Below, piece by piece: positions 50,439 to 58,675 of a DNA stretch of 64,000 nt; within the stretch, counting starts at the first letter, position 1, and each line of letters starts with the position of its first letter. Position numbers and translations under genes: made by a program. The DNA comes from CAG-103 sp963627135 (GTDB lineage: Bacteria > Bacillota > Clostridia > Oscillospirales > Oscillospiraceae). The notes beneath the pieces were generated by a model. That model did no database searches. It saw nothing but the letters and a program-made list of their open reading frames with translations, and was not told the origin of the DNA. The DNA lies in NCBI GenBank assembly GCA_963627135.1, contig CAVFZY010000029.1, forward strand, positions 7,892 through 71,891, read 5' to 3'.

Positions 50439-51098
50439 ATGATGACGATACAAGACCTGCTCGACCTGAGCAAGACGATCGCGGCCCCGCTGTTTGCGGG
50501 CAAGACCTATCCGTGGGAAGCGTTGGCGGAAATCGGAGATTTCATTCTTCAGCTCGGCCCGACGCTCTCGGCGGAGGAATACGAGCAGCGCGGCGAGAAC
50601 ATCTGGATTGCGCGCGATGCCAAGATCTTTGACAGCGCCTATATCGCCGGCCCCTGCATCATCGACCATGGCGCCGAGCTGCGCCAGTGCGCCTTTGTGC
50701 GCGGCAATGCAATCGTGGGCAAAAACGCCGTCGTCGGCAACTCCTGCGAGCTGAAAAACGTCGTCCTGTTCGATAACGTCCAGACGCCGCATTTTAACTA
50801 TGTCGGCGATTCCGTCCTTGGCTACAAGTCCCACATGGGCGCAGGCTCCATCACGTCGAACGTCAAGAGCGACAAGACGCTCGTCGTCATCAAAAACGGG
50901 GATGAACGCATCGAGACCGGCCGCAAAAAGGTCGGTGCCATCCTCGGCGACTATGTAGAGGTCGGCTGCAACAGCGTTCTGAACCCCGGCACGGTCATCG
51001 GCCGGCACTCGAACATTTATCCGGTGTCGTGTGTGCGCGGCGTCATCCCGGCGGACAGCATCCTTAAGTCCTCAGGAGAGGTCGTCCACAAGAAATGA
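50439..51098 (+). CDS. GlmU C-terminal-like left-handed beta-helix acyltransferase
   Basis: 219 residues from ATG 50439 (a second ATG follows at 50442). An N-terminal ~50-residue helical segment replaces the uridylyltransferase domain of GlmU. The remainder is a left-handed beta-helix with hexapeptide repeats (IWIARDAKIFDSAYIAGP, AIVGKNAVVGNSCEL, VGAILGDYVEVGCNSVLNPG) similar to GlmU acetyltransferase halves, with HFNYVGDSVLG matching the GlmU NYVGD loop. Annotated relatives are often called UDP-GlcNAc pyrophosphorylase, but no pyrophosphorylase domain is here. Adjacent to glmM (1 bp after its stop). Acts probably on amino-sugar phosphate. Confidence 0.85.
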   Translation: MMTIQDLLDLSKTIAAPLFAGKTYPWEALAEIGDFILQLGPTLSAEEYEQRGENIWIARDAKIFDSAYIAGPCIIDHGAELRQCAFVRGNAIVGKNAVVGNSCELKNVVLFDNVQTPHFNYVGDSVLGYKSHMGAGSITSNVKSDKTLVVIKNGDERIETGRKKVGAILGDYVEVGCNSVLNPGTVIGRHSNIYPVSCVRGVIPADSILKSSGEVVHKK

Positions 51099-51103
51099 AA
51101 GCA

Positions 51104-51137
51104 AAATCCCATCGGCTTGCACCGATGGGATTTTTTT
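51104..51137 (+). terminator. Terminator after the GlmU-like gene
   Basis: A 12-bp stem (AAATCCCATCGG / CCGATGGGATTT) with a 6-nt loop and seven T's. Confidence 0.9.
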
Positions 51138-51152
51138 CTGCCGCCCGCGCCC

Positions 51153-51947
51153 TTACAGCAGGCTGCGGTAGTCTTCGTCCGGTGTCACGCAGTCCGGCGG
51201 GAAGAACTCGTCGATGGGGAAGTGGATGCGACTGAACATCGAGCACGGATCGTCCTCGGTCGAGCCCTGGCACGCTTTGTCCGGCATGCAGTAGTCGTAG
51301 GCCGGGATGAGCAGCTGCGTGTCGCGCTCGAGCCGGATGATCGAAAACTGCCCCAGCGTCACGTACAGCTTCTTGCCGCAGCAGGTCAGCGAGAGCTCCT
51401 CGCCCATGGCGTCGAGGATCTTCTGCGGGATGGCGCGCGGCTCCTGCTGCTCGGATTCCACGGAGCTGCCGCAGTCCACCAGCTTCATGTGCAGGGCGAT
51501 CGGGTCGACGGATTCGACCACGCCGATCGGCAGGCTGTTTTCGCACGGGTCGCAGCAGCAGTTGTCGGAAGCGAAGACCTTCGCGCTCGCCTGGCTGCCG
51601 AAGAGCATGACGCGCTTGTCGAAGATCGCAAGGCCGCACACCGGCTCGCAGCCGGGGAATGTCTCGCCGCGCACGCGGTAGAAGTACGTCACGTCCACCG
51701 TGTAGTAGCCTTTATTGAAGGTGATCTCCTTGACGTGTACGTCGGCGCACAGTAGCTCGGCGCTGCGCGGACGCACACTCAGGGCACTGTCCAGCCTTGC
51801 CTGCGAGCATGTCGTGGGATACACCCGCAGGTCTTCCACGCAGTCTTTATCACGGCAGGAGTCGAAGATCTTGCGCGTATGGATACAAACCGCTTCCCGG
51901 ACGGCAGCACTGCTTTCGACCGGTCCCGGTACCACTTTGTCTGCCAT
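51153..51947 (-). CDS. Cysteine-rich conserved clostridial protein, possible spore coat component
   Basis: 264 residues on the minus strand. The start at 51947 (MADKVVPGP) is chosen because AGGAGG lies seven bases upstream; an ATG at 51965 would precede that site. There are 18 Cys, clustered as NCCCDPCENS, LTCCGKK and DYCMPDKACQG. The front part (REAVCIHTRKIFDSCRDKDC, EDLRVYP) is a pattern I associate with a widespread Clostridia family of unknown function. No signal peptide or membrane helix. A sigma-E/K-like promoter precedes it. The coat idea rests on Cys content and promoter only. Confidence 0.8.
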   Translation of the reverse strand: MADKVVPGPVESSAAVREAVCIHTRKIFDSCRDKDCVEDLRVYPTTCSQARLDSALSVRPRSAELLCADVHVKEITFNKGYYTVDVTYFYRVRGETFPGCEPVCGLAIFDKRVMLFGSQASAKVFASDNCCCDPCENSLPIGVVESVDPIALHMKLVDCGSSVESEQQEPRAIPQKILDAMGEELSLTCCGKKLYVTLGQFSIIRLERDTQLLIPAYDYCMPDKACQGSTEDDPCSMFSRIHFPIDEFFPPDCVTPDEDYRSLL

Positions 51948-51989
51948 TTCATAACCTCCTGGCATCAGATTGAAGCACGCTTCAGTAAC

Positions 51990-52015
51990 AGTGTATGCGT
52001 AGCGGTTTTCGATGT
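51990..52015 (-). promoter_or_regulatory. Possible sigma-E/sigma-K promoter of the Cys-rich gene
   Basis: On the minus strand CATACACT (51997-51990) fits the mother-cell -10 consensus CATAnnnT; ACA lies 15 bp upstream (52015-52013). No sigma-A boxes were seen. Confidence 0.45.
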
Positions 52016-52033
52016 GCTTCCTTTTGAAAACCC

Positions 52034-52062
52034 TTTACACAAAACGCTTTCCGCGCTATAAT
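52034..52062 (+). promoter_or_regulatory. Promoter of the DUF4364-asnA unit
   Basis: TTTACA (52034-52039), 17-bp spacer, consensus TATAAT (52057-52062), 29 bp before the ATG. Confidence 0.8.
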
Positions 52063-52091
52063 CATATATTATCCCAAGTGGGAGGTGCGCC

Positions 52092-52628
52092 ATGGAAGGC
52101 CTCGGCTTCATCCACGAGAAACTGGACATTAAGATCCTGATCCTCTACATTTTGAATCATTTACCCGCGGCGGTGGACGCCCAGACGTTGTCCGACCTCG
52201 TTTTCTGCGACAACGGCATCGGCTATTTTGATTACTCCGACTGTCTCGCGGAATTGGTGGATACGGCGCACATCACGCAAGAGGGCGGCAAGTATCGCAT
52301 CACGGAAAAGGGCAGCCGCAACGTCAACGAAGTCGCCAGCAGCCTGCCGTATTCCGTGCGCATGAAGGCCGACCGCATCACGGAGCCGATCGCCGAGCAG
52401 ATGCGCCGCGCCTCCATGATCGTCGCGCAGCATACAAACACGCCGGAGGGCGGGTGCAATGTGCGCCTCGCGCTCTCGGACGGCATCGGGCAGATCGTCT
52501 CTATGCAGCTTCTGGCTGCCGATGAGGCGCAGGCGCGCACGATGGAGCACTACTTCAAGGCACACGCGGAGGACGTCTATCAGACGCTCGTGCGTATGCT
52601 TACAGAAAGCGAGGAAACGAAAGCATGA
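52092..52628 (+). CDS. DUF4364 family protein (winged-helix-like)
   Basis: 178 residues, ATG at 52092 after GGGAGG. The opening EKLDIKILILYILNHLP and the following helix-wing pattern (ITQEGGKYRITEKGSRNVNE) resemble a winged-helix DNA-binding module of the DUF4364 family, a clostridial group of unknown function; the C-terminal half is an alpha-beta domain. It could regulate its own unit. Overlaps asnA by ATGA. Confidence 0.85.
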   Translation: MEGLGFIHEKLDIKILILYILNHLPAAVDAQTLSDLVFCDNGIGYFDYSDCLAELVDTAHITQEGGKYRITEKGSRNVNEVASSLPYSVRMKADRITEPIAEQMRRASMIVAQHTNTPEGGCNVRLALSDGIGQIVSMQLLAADEAQARTMEHYFKAHAEDVYQTLVRMLTESEETKA

Positions 52629-53638
52629 ACACCTACATTCCCGAGGGCTACAAGAGCCTGCTCGGCGTTTATGACACGCAGAAGGCCATCGGCCTGCTCA
52701 AGCGCCTGTTTGAGGATCAGATCGCCGCGAATCTGAACCTGTTCCGTGTCTCAGCGCCGCTGTTTCTGGAGGAGTCGAGCGGCCTGAACGATAACCTCAA
52801 CGGCTATGAGCGCCCGGTTTCGTTCGACATTCTGCAGACAGGTCGGGAGGCGCAGGTCGTCCAGTCGCTCGCCAAGTGGAAGCGCATGGCCCTCTACCGC
52901 TATGATTTCTACCCCGGAAAGGGCCTCTATACCGACATGAACGCCATCCGCCGCGATGAGGACGTGCTCGATAATCTGCACTCGGTCTACGTCGATCAGT
53001 GGGACTGGGAAAAGGTCATCGAGCGCCGCGACCGGAATCTGGACTATCTCAAGTCCACGGTTATGGACATCGTTGCCGCCGTCTGCGAGACGCAGCGCAC
53101 CATGCGTGCGATCTATCCGCAGCTTCAGGTGCTGCCGGAGCTGGAGCGTCAGGTGACGTTCATCACCGCGCAGGAGCTCGAGGACCGCTATCCGGATCTG
53201 ACGCCGAAAGAGCGCGAGCATGCCTTCGTGCGCGAGCACCATACGACGTTCATCATCGGCATCGGCGGCGCGCTGCGCTCCGGCAAGCCGCATGACGGCC
53301 GCTCGCCGGATTATGACGACTGGACCATGAACGGTGACATCCTGTTCTGGAACGAGCTGCTCGACTGTGCGTTTGAGCTTTCGTCCATGGGCATCCGCGT
53401 TGATCCCGAGAGTCTGGATTGCCAGCTGACCATTGCTGGCTGTGATGACCGCCGCACGCTTACCTATCACAAGATGCTGCTTGCGGGTCAGCTGCCGCTG
53501 ACGATCGGCGGCGGCATCGGCCAGTCGCGCCTGTCCATGCTCCTGCTTGGCAAGGCACACATTGGTGAAGTGCAGGCGTCCGTCTGGGACGATGAGACGA
53601 CCGCCGTCTGCGAGCAGGCTGGCGTCCTGCTGCTGTAA
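52625..53638 (+). CDS. asnA: Aspartate-ammonia ligase (asparagine synthetase A)
   Basis: 337 residues, starting in the overlap with the DUF4364 gene. AsnA makes asparagine from aspartate, ammonia and ATP; it resembles class II aminoacyl-tRNA synthetases. Signature segments: LFRVSAPLFLEESSGLND, KWKRMALYRYDFYPGKGLYTDMNAIRR (in overlapping parts), the SVYVDQWDWEKVI region and GGGIGQSRLSMLLLGKAHIGEVQ near the end. Length matches E. coli AsnA (330). Firmly terminated. Confidence 0.96.
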   Translation: MNTYIPEGYKSLLGVYDTQKAIGLLKRLFEDQIAANLNLFRVSAPLFLEESSGLNDNLNGYERPVSFDILQTGREAQVVQSLAKWKRMALYRYDFYPGKGLYTDMNAIRRDEDVLDNLHSVYVDQWDWEKVIERRDRNLDYLKSTVMDIVAAVCETQRTMRAIYPQLQVLPELERQVTFITAQELEDRYPDLTPKEREHAFVREHHTTFIIGIGGALRSGKPHDGRSPDYDDWTMNGDILFWNELLDCAFELSSMGIRVDPESLDCQLTIAGCDDRRTLTYHKMLLAGQLPLTIGGGIGQSRLSMLLLGKAHIGEVQASVWDDETTAVCEQAGVLLL

Positions 53639-53651
53639 AACGGTTCATACG

Positions 53652-53684
53652 AAAAGGCCCGGAGCCATTGACTCCGGGCCTTTT
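53652..53684 (+). terminator. Terminator after asnA
   Basis: A 13-bp stem (AAAAGGCCCGGAG / CTCCGGGCCTTTT), 7-nt loop. Confidence 0.9.
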
Positions 53685-53870
53685 GTCATGCATTTGCGTG
53701 CACTTTGTCGAATTAAGATGTGAAATATGGCCGATGCCCGCACGAAGATACTCCGGTGTGCTATGCCGTCCCACGCAAAGGAGGGCATACCATGCGAATA
53801 ATGGTTGCATATTCCTGCTCTGGAATGTAAAATAAAGGGGAATGCAAGAAACGGAGGGGCAACAATGTGA

Positions 53871-54537
53871 ATGGTATTCTGCGCCGACTGCGGGGCAAAG
53901 CTGTATCAGGTGCGCGGGCGCAATCTACCGCAAAGTGAATACATGGTGTGCGCCTGGTGTGCGCCACCTACCGAAAAAAGGCAAAGAAAAATGCACCTCG
54001 CACCAGATACGCAACTCCGTCATCGAGAAGTTCCTGCTGGACGGTATCCGCAGCATGACCGCTTATGTGCGTGAGCATGAGGACGAGTTCGTGGAAATGG
54101 TCACCAAACTATCCAGAGCAGAAACCGAAAAGGCTCTTCGAGATGAGAAGCGAGATTTGGAACAGTCGCTGACACGGGTACACAAGCTCGATACCATCAT
54201 CCAGCGGCTCTACGAGGATAATGTCGAGGGCAAGATATCTGACGAGCGTTTTTCCAAGATGTCCGAAAGCTATGAAGCGGAGCAGAAAGCACTGGAGGGA
54301 CGCATTGCAGATCTTCGCGGCAGCATTGCCGCCCAGCAGGAGAGCCGTGTGAATGTAAACAGCTTCGTTGCCCTTGTGCGTAAGCATACGGACATACGAG
54401 AGCTGAGTGCGGAGATCGCCCGAGAGTTTGTAGAACGGGTCGAGGTGTTTCAGCCCGCACAGGTTGGCGGCACAAAGGTTCAGCGACTGCGGATTGTTTG
54501 GAACTGCATCGGTGAATTTGCGCTGCCACAGCCCTAA
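53871..54537 (+). pseudogene. Large serine recombinase, C-terminal remnant with frameshifts
   Basis: The piece begins with the recombinase zinc-ribbon (VFCADCGAKLYQVRGR) and ends with the coiled-coil and DUF4368-like tail (FLLDGIRSMTAYVREHEDEF, LYEDNVEGKISDERF, REFVERVEVFQP). The catalytic serine domain and the recombinase domain are absent. The frame is also broken: an 11-bp tandem duplication (TGGTGTGCGCC at 53943-53964) and the loss of one A in a run of A's near 53974-53979 shift the frame between the two parts; correcting both gives VCATYRKKGKEKCTSHQIRN. Such enzymes move Tn4451- or Tn916-like elements. It is a decayed trace of one. Confidence 0.85.
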
Positions 54538-54551
54538 ATGGGCAGAAAAAC

Positions 54552-54585
54552 GGCATAGCCGCATATTACGACTATGCCAATTTTT
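54552..54585 (+). terminator. Terminator after the recombinase remnant
   Basis: A 7-bp stem (GGCATAG / CTATGCC) with a 13-nt loop, followed by AATTTTT. Confidence 0.65.
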
Positions 54586-54880
54586 CAGGGATTACAAAAT
54601 CCCTAAGTTGTACCCTCTAAATGTCGCGGCATTTCTATTTATATTTTGCAGTTCTGCACGAAAAAAGGAGACTGGCAGCAGAGCACAGTCTCCAAGGATG
54701 TAGTCAGCAAAGTTTGCAAGACAGGGCTGACCGCAGTGCTTTTATTATAGTGGGATTCCTCAAGACTGTCAAGATAGAAATTACAGAAAGAAACATTCCT
54801 TCCGAAAACAAGAATTGACAAATTTCGCATATTTCTCTGCAAAATGAAAAATTTTCGGTCGTGCGCTGGCTCAGAAATGC
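54586..54880. other. AT-rich non-coding stretch
   Basis: No plausible gene on either strand. It holds two small hairpins: AGGGATT-ACAA-AATCCCT (54587-54604) and GGAGACTG / CAGTCTCC (about 54666-54692). Base composition is clearly lower in GC than the neighbours, consistent with leftover mobile-element DNA. Confidence 0.7.
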
Positions 54881-54909
54881 TTGACAAACGGCGCGGCAGG
54901 GCCTATAAT
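54881..54909 (+). promoter_or_regulatory. Consensus promoter of the valS T-box transcript
   Basis: TTGACA (54881-54886), 17-bp spacer, TATAAT (54904-54909): both boxes perfect. Confidence 0.92.
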
Positions 54910-54919
54910 TTTCCCATCT

Positions 54920-55150
54920 ATTTGCGAAGAAGGGGAGGAGTAGTTTCCCGGCGGACGTCAGAGAGAAGGCGGTTGGTGCAAGCCTTTTGGATGCCGGAGA
55001 TGAAGGTCGCCCCGGAGCAGCCGGCCTGAACGGAGTAGGGCGGCCGGGTTCTCCCGTTACAGAGACAAGAGTGCCACGCGTCTGCGTGGAATTCAGGTGG
55101 TACCGCGGTTTCAATCGCCCTGAAACAGTCCGTTTCGGGGCGATTTTTTT
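54920..55150 (+). promoter_or_regulatory. T-box riboswitch leader, valine specifier (GTC)
   Basis: A leader with the CAGAGAG motif (~54959-54966), specifier GTC at 55006-55008 (a Val codon, in the same structural context as GCC in the alaS leader), the T-box AGGTGGTACCGCGG (~55095-55108), and a terminator AATCGCCCTGAAAC / GTTTCGGGGCGATT (55113-55145) with seven T's. Uncharged tRNA-Val should favour the antiterminator and raise valS expression. Confidence 0.95.
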
Positions 55151-55181
55151 GCGCCCCGGCAATCTTAAAGGAGGAGAAGCC

Positions 55182-57806
55182 ATGAAAGAGCTTCCGAAGG
55201 TCTACGACCCCAAACAGGTCGAGAGCAAGATTTATGACATGTGGATGCGCGGCGGCTATTTTGCCGGCAAAGCCGATCCGGACAAAAAGCCGTTTTCCAT
55301 CGTCATGCCGCCCCCGAATGTCACCGGCCAGCTGCACATGGGCCATGCGCTCGACGCGACGCTGCAGGACATCCTCACGCGCTATAAGCGCATGCAGGGC
55401 TACGCCGCCCTGTGGGTGCCCGGCACGGACCATGCCGGCATCGCCACGCAGATCAAGGTCGAGGAGATGCTGCGCAAGGAAGAGGGCCTGACCCGCTACG
55501 ATCTCGGCCGCGAGGAGTTTCTCAAGCGCGTCTGGGCGTGGAAAAAGCAGTACGGCAACCGCATCGTCGAGCAGCAGAAGTCGCTCGGTGTGTCCTGCGA
55601 CTGGGACCGCAGCCGCTTCACCATGGACGAGGGCTGCTCGAAGGCCGTGCGCGAGACGTTCTGCGAGCTGTATGAAAAGGGCCTGATCTATAAGGGCAAC
55701 CGCATCATCAACTGGTGCCCGCACTGCCGCACCGCCCTGTCTGATGCCGAGGTCGAATATAAGGACATGCCCGGCGCGTTCTGGTATATCCGCTACCCGC
55801 TCAAGGGCAGCGATGAGTACCTCACCATTGCCACCACCCGTCCGGAAACCATGCTCGGCGACACCGGTATCGCGGTCAACCCGGCGGACGAGCGCTACCG
55901 GCACCTCGTCGGCAAGACGGCGATCCTGCCGCTCGTGGGCCGTGAGCTGCCCATCGTGGCCGATGATTACGTCGAGCTCGATTTCGGCACCGGCTGCGTC
56001 AAGATGACGCCCTGCCACGACCCGAACGACTACGAGGTCGGCCAGCGCCACAACCTGGAACAGATCCTCATCTTCGACGAGGACGCCCGCGTCATCAACG
56101 GCGGCAAGTATAACGGTCTTGACCGCTATGAGGCCCGCAAGGCCATCGTGGCCGATCTTGAGGCGCAGGGCTACCTCATTAAGACCGAACCCTATAATCA
56201 CAACGTCGGCACGTGCTACCGCTGCGGCACGGTCGTCGAGCCGATGACGAGCCCGCAGTGGTTTGTCAAGATGAAGCCGCTGGCCGAGCCCGCCATCGAG
56301 GCCGTGCGCGACGGACGCATCAAGTTCGTGCCCGAGCGCTTTAGCAAGACCTATTATAATTGGATGGAGAATGTCCATGACTGGTGCATCTCCCGCCAGC
56401 TCTGGTGGGGCCACCAGATCCCGGCGTGGTACTGCGACGACTGCGGCCATGTCACTGTCTCGCGCACCGACGCCTGCGAGTGCGAGGCCTGCCGCAGCAA
56501 GAACATCCACCGCGACTCCGACGTGCTCGACACCTGGTTCAGCTCCGCGCTCTGGCCCTTTTCCACGCTCGGCTGGCCGGATAAGAATTCAGAAGACCTG
56601 AAGTTCTGGTATCCCACGAGCGTCATGGTCACGGGCTACGATATCATCTTCTTCTGGGTCGCGCGCATGATCTTCTCCGGCCTCGAGCAGATGAAGGACA
56701 TCCCGTTCCCGACGGTGTTCATCCACGGACTGGTCCGCGACGACAAAGGTCGCAAGATGTCCAAGTCCCTCGGCAACGGCATTGACCCGCTCGAGATGGC
56801 CGACACTTACGGTGCTGATGCCCTGCGCTTCAACCTCATCACGGGCAACAGCCCCGGAAACGATATGCGCTTCTACGTCGAGAAGTGCGGCGCCATGCGC
56901 AACTTTGCCAACAAGCTCTGGAACGCATCGCGCTTTGTAATGATGAACCTCACCATCGACAAAAACGAGCTGCCCGAGACGCTGGAGCTCGAGGACAAGT
57001 GGGTGCTCTCGAAGCTCAACACGCTCTCGAAGGAAGTGTGTGAGAACCTCGACAAGTACGAGATCGGCATTGCCGCGGCAAAGATCTATGACTTCATCTG
57101 GGACACGTACTGCGACTGGTATATCGAGCTCACGAAGCCCCGCCTCAACAGCGGTGACGAGGTCCGTGCCCGCAGCGCGCAGCAGGTGTTGCTGTATGTC
57201 CTGACGGACATTCTCAAGCTCCTGCACCCGTTCATGCCGTTCATCACCGAGGAGATCTGGCAGGCCCTGCCGCATGACGGCGAGGCGCTCATGATTGCCC
57301 GCTATCCGGAGTATACCGAATCGCTCGCTTTCCCGGCCGAGGAGCGCGACTTTGAGATGGTCATGAACGCCATCCGCGCCGTGCGCAGTCGCCGCGCCGA
57401 GATGAACGTGCCGCCGAGCAGAAAGGCGCACCTGTTTATCACGACCGACCGGCAGGACGCTTTCCGCTCCGGTGAGATCTATATCACAAAGCTCGCCTAC
57501 GCCGAGCAGATCACCATCAGCAGCGAGCTGCCGGCCGACGCGGAGAAGATGGTTTCCACCGTCACGGAAGAGGCCAAGCTCTTCATGCCGATGGCCGAGC
57601 TGATCGACCTTGGCAAAGAGCGCGCCCGTCTGGAAAAAGAGCTCGAAAAGGCCCGCAAGAACTACGAGGGCCAGATGCGCAAGCTCTCGAACGAGAACTT
57701 CATCTCCCGCGCGCCGGAGGCTGTCGTGCAAACGGAGCGCGAGCGTGCAGAGAAGGCGAAGGCGCTTGTGGCAAATCTCGAGACCAGCCTGAAAAACCTC
57801 GGCTGA
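55182..57806 (+). CDS. valS: Valyl-tRNA synthetase
   Basis: 874 residues; ATG at 55182 after AAAGGAGGAG. Class Ia synthetase. HMGH (HIGH) is at residues 52-55 and KMSKS at 525-529. The CP1 editing domain is present (TTRPETMLGDTGIAVNP, CHDPNDYEVGQRH). The C-terminal coiled-coil typical of ValRS is seen from ~810 (GKERARLEKELEKARKNYEG). Complete. It is regulated by the valine T-box upstream and closed by a strong terminator. Confidence 0.97.
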   Translation: MKELPKVYDPKQVESKIYDMWMRGGYFAGKADPDKKPFSIVMPPPNVTGQLHMGHALDATLQDILTRYKRMQGYAALWVPGTDHAGIATQIKVEEMLRKEEGLTRYDLGREEFLKRVWAWKKQYGNRIVEQQKSLGVSCDWDRSRFTMDEGCSKAVRETFCELYEKGLIYKGNRIINWCPHCRTALSDAEVEYKDMPGAFWYIRYPLKGSDEYLTIATTRPETMLGDTGIAVNPADERYRHLVGKTAILPLVGRELPIVADDYVELDFGTGCVKMTPCHDPNDYEVGQRHNLEQILIFDEDARVINGGKYNGLDRYEARKAIVADLEAQGYLIKTEPYNHNVGTCYRCGTVVEPMTSPQWFVKMKPLAEPAIEAVRDGRIKFVPERFSKTYYNWMENVHDWCISRQLWWGHQIPAWYCDDCGHVTVSRTDACECEACRSKNIHRDSDVLDTWFSSALWPFSTLGWPDKNSEDLKFWYPTSVMVTGYDIIFFWVARMIFSGLEQMKDIPFPTVFIHGLVRDDKGRKMSKSLGNGIDPLEMADTYGADALRFNLITGNSPGNDMRFYVEKCGAMRNFANKLWNASRFVMMNLTIDKNELPETLELEDKWVLSKLNTLSKEVCENLDKYEIGIAAAKIYDFIWDTYCDWYIELTKPRLNSGDEVRARSAQQVLLYVLTDILKLLHPFMPFITEEIWQALPHDGEALMIARYPEYTESLAFPAEERDFEMVMNAIRAVRSRRAEMNVPPSRKAHLFITTDRQDAFRSGEIYITKLAYAEQITISSELPADAEKMVSTVTEEAKLFMPMAELIDLGKERARLEKELEKARKNYEGQMRKLSNENFISRAPEAVVQTERERAEKAKALVANLETSLKNLG

Positions 57807-57850
57807 GCGCCGCCGTCCGACAAATTCAGCTCACACCTCTGGGCTACAAT

Positions 57851-57886
57851 AGCACCGTGTACGAAGGTTCGTACACGGTGCTTTTT
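57851..57886 (+). terminator. Terminator after valS
   Basis: A perfect 14-15 bp stem (AGCACCGTGTACGA / TCGTACACGGTGCT) followed by TTTTTC. It is only ~25 bp before the spoIIAA start. Confidence 0.92.
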
Positions 57887-57911
57887 CTTTTGATTTAGGA
57901 GGTATGAGCAG

Positions 57912-58247
57912 ATGCGGATCATAACGCATGATGACGGCCGGTGCCTGACGCTGCGCCTGCTCGGCGAGCTGGATCACGCGGCGGCGCAGGAGGTCATGCC
58001 CGGCATCGAGGACGCCGTGGAGGAGTACCTGCCGCGCCGCTGCGTGCTCGACCTGTCCGGTCTGAGCTTTATGGACAGCTCCGGGATCGCGGTCATTCTC
58101 AAAACCGACCGCCTCCTGCGGCAGACAGGCGGCGCGCTGGAGCTGTGCGGCGTGCCGCGGCAGGTGCGGCGGGTGCTGGACGTGGCCGGCCTGACCAACA
58201 TCGTCCCGGTGCTCGAGGACCGGGCAAAGGAGTGTGAACAGTGTTGA
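57912..58247 (+). CDS. spoIIAA: Anti-sigma F factor antagonist SpoIIAA
   Basis: 111 residues, ATG at 57912 after GGAGG. This STAS-domain protein binds SpoIIAB and frees sigma-F in the forespore when dephosphorylated. The phosphorylation site is the Ser pair in LSFMDSSGIAVILK (residues ~52-65), the motif preserved in active SpoIIAA. Length is typical. It is the first gene of the three-gene spoIIA operon. Confidence 0.95.
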   Translation: MRIITHDDGRCLTLRLLGELDHAAAQEVMPGIEDAVEEYLPRRCVLDLSGLSFMDSSGIAVILKTDRLLRQTGGALELCGVPRQVRRVLDVAGLTNIVPVLEDRAKECEQC

Positions 58248-58675
58248 CGCAGAAAAACTACATGAAGCTGGAGTTCCCGGCACGAAGCGTGAATGAGGGC
58301 TTTGCGCGCGCGGCGGTGGCGGCCTTCGCCGCGCAGCTCGACCCGACGCTTGCCGAGATTGGGGACATCAAGACCGCCGTGTCCGAGGCCGTGACGAATG
58401 CGGTCGTGTACGCCTATCCGGACAAGCTCGGCACGGTGCAGGTGCGCGTGCGCATCCTGCCGGACGAGCGGCTGGAGATCGTCGTCAAAGATCACGGCAT
58501 CGGCATCGCCGACGTGGCGCGGGCGCGCACGCCAATGTACACCACCGGCGGGGAAGAGCGCAGCGGCATGGGCTTTACGATCATGGAGAGCTTCATGGAC
58601 ACGCTGCGGGTCAAGTCTGTGCCCGGCCGCGGCACAACGGTGACGATGTGCCGCCGCATCCGCCGCCGCGCATGA
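58241..58675 (+). CDS. spoIIAB: Anti-sigma F factor SpoIIAB
   Basis: 144 residues with a GTG start at 58241 (AAAGGAG eight bases before). It is a serine kinase of the GHKL fold that inhibits sigma-F and phosphorylates SpoIIAA. N-box: KTAVSEAVTNAVVYAYPD; G1: VKDHGIGIADV; G2: RSGMGFTIMESFMD; C-terminal: GRGTTVTM. All ATP-site residues are seen. It overlaps both neighbours. A shorter product from an ATG at 58262 would lose only seven residues. Confidence 0.95.
   Translation: MLTQKNYMKLEFPARSVNEGFARAAVAAFAAQLDPTLAEIGDIKTAVSEAVTNAVVYAYPDKLGTVQVRVRILPDERLEIVVKDHGIGIADVARARTPMYTTGGEERSGMGFTIMESFMDTLRVKSVPGRGTTVTMCRRIRRRA

Noticed and set aside
53700..53870. Short coding region before the serine recombinase remnant (for example around 53790)
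   Set aside because: Frames are below 20 codons or lack any pattern; stop codons lie just before 53871, so the recombinase N-terminus is truly absent.
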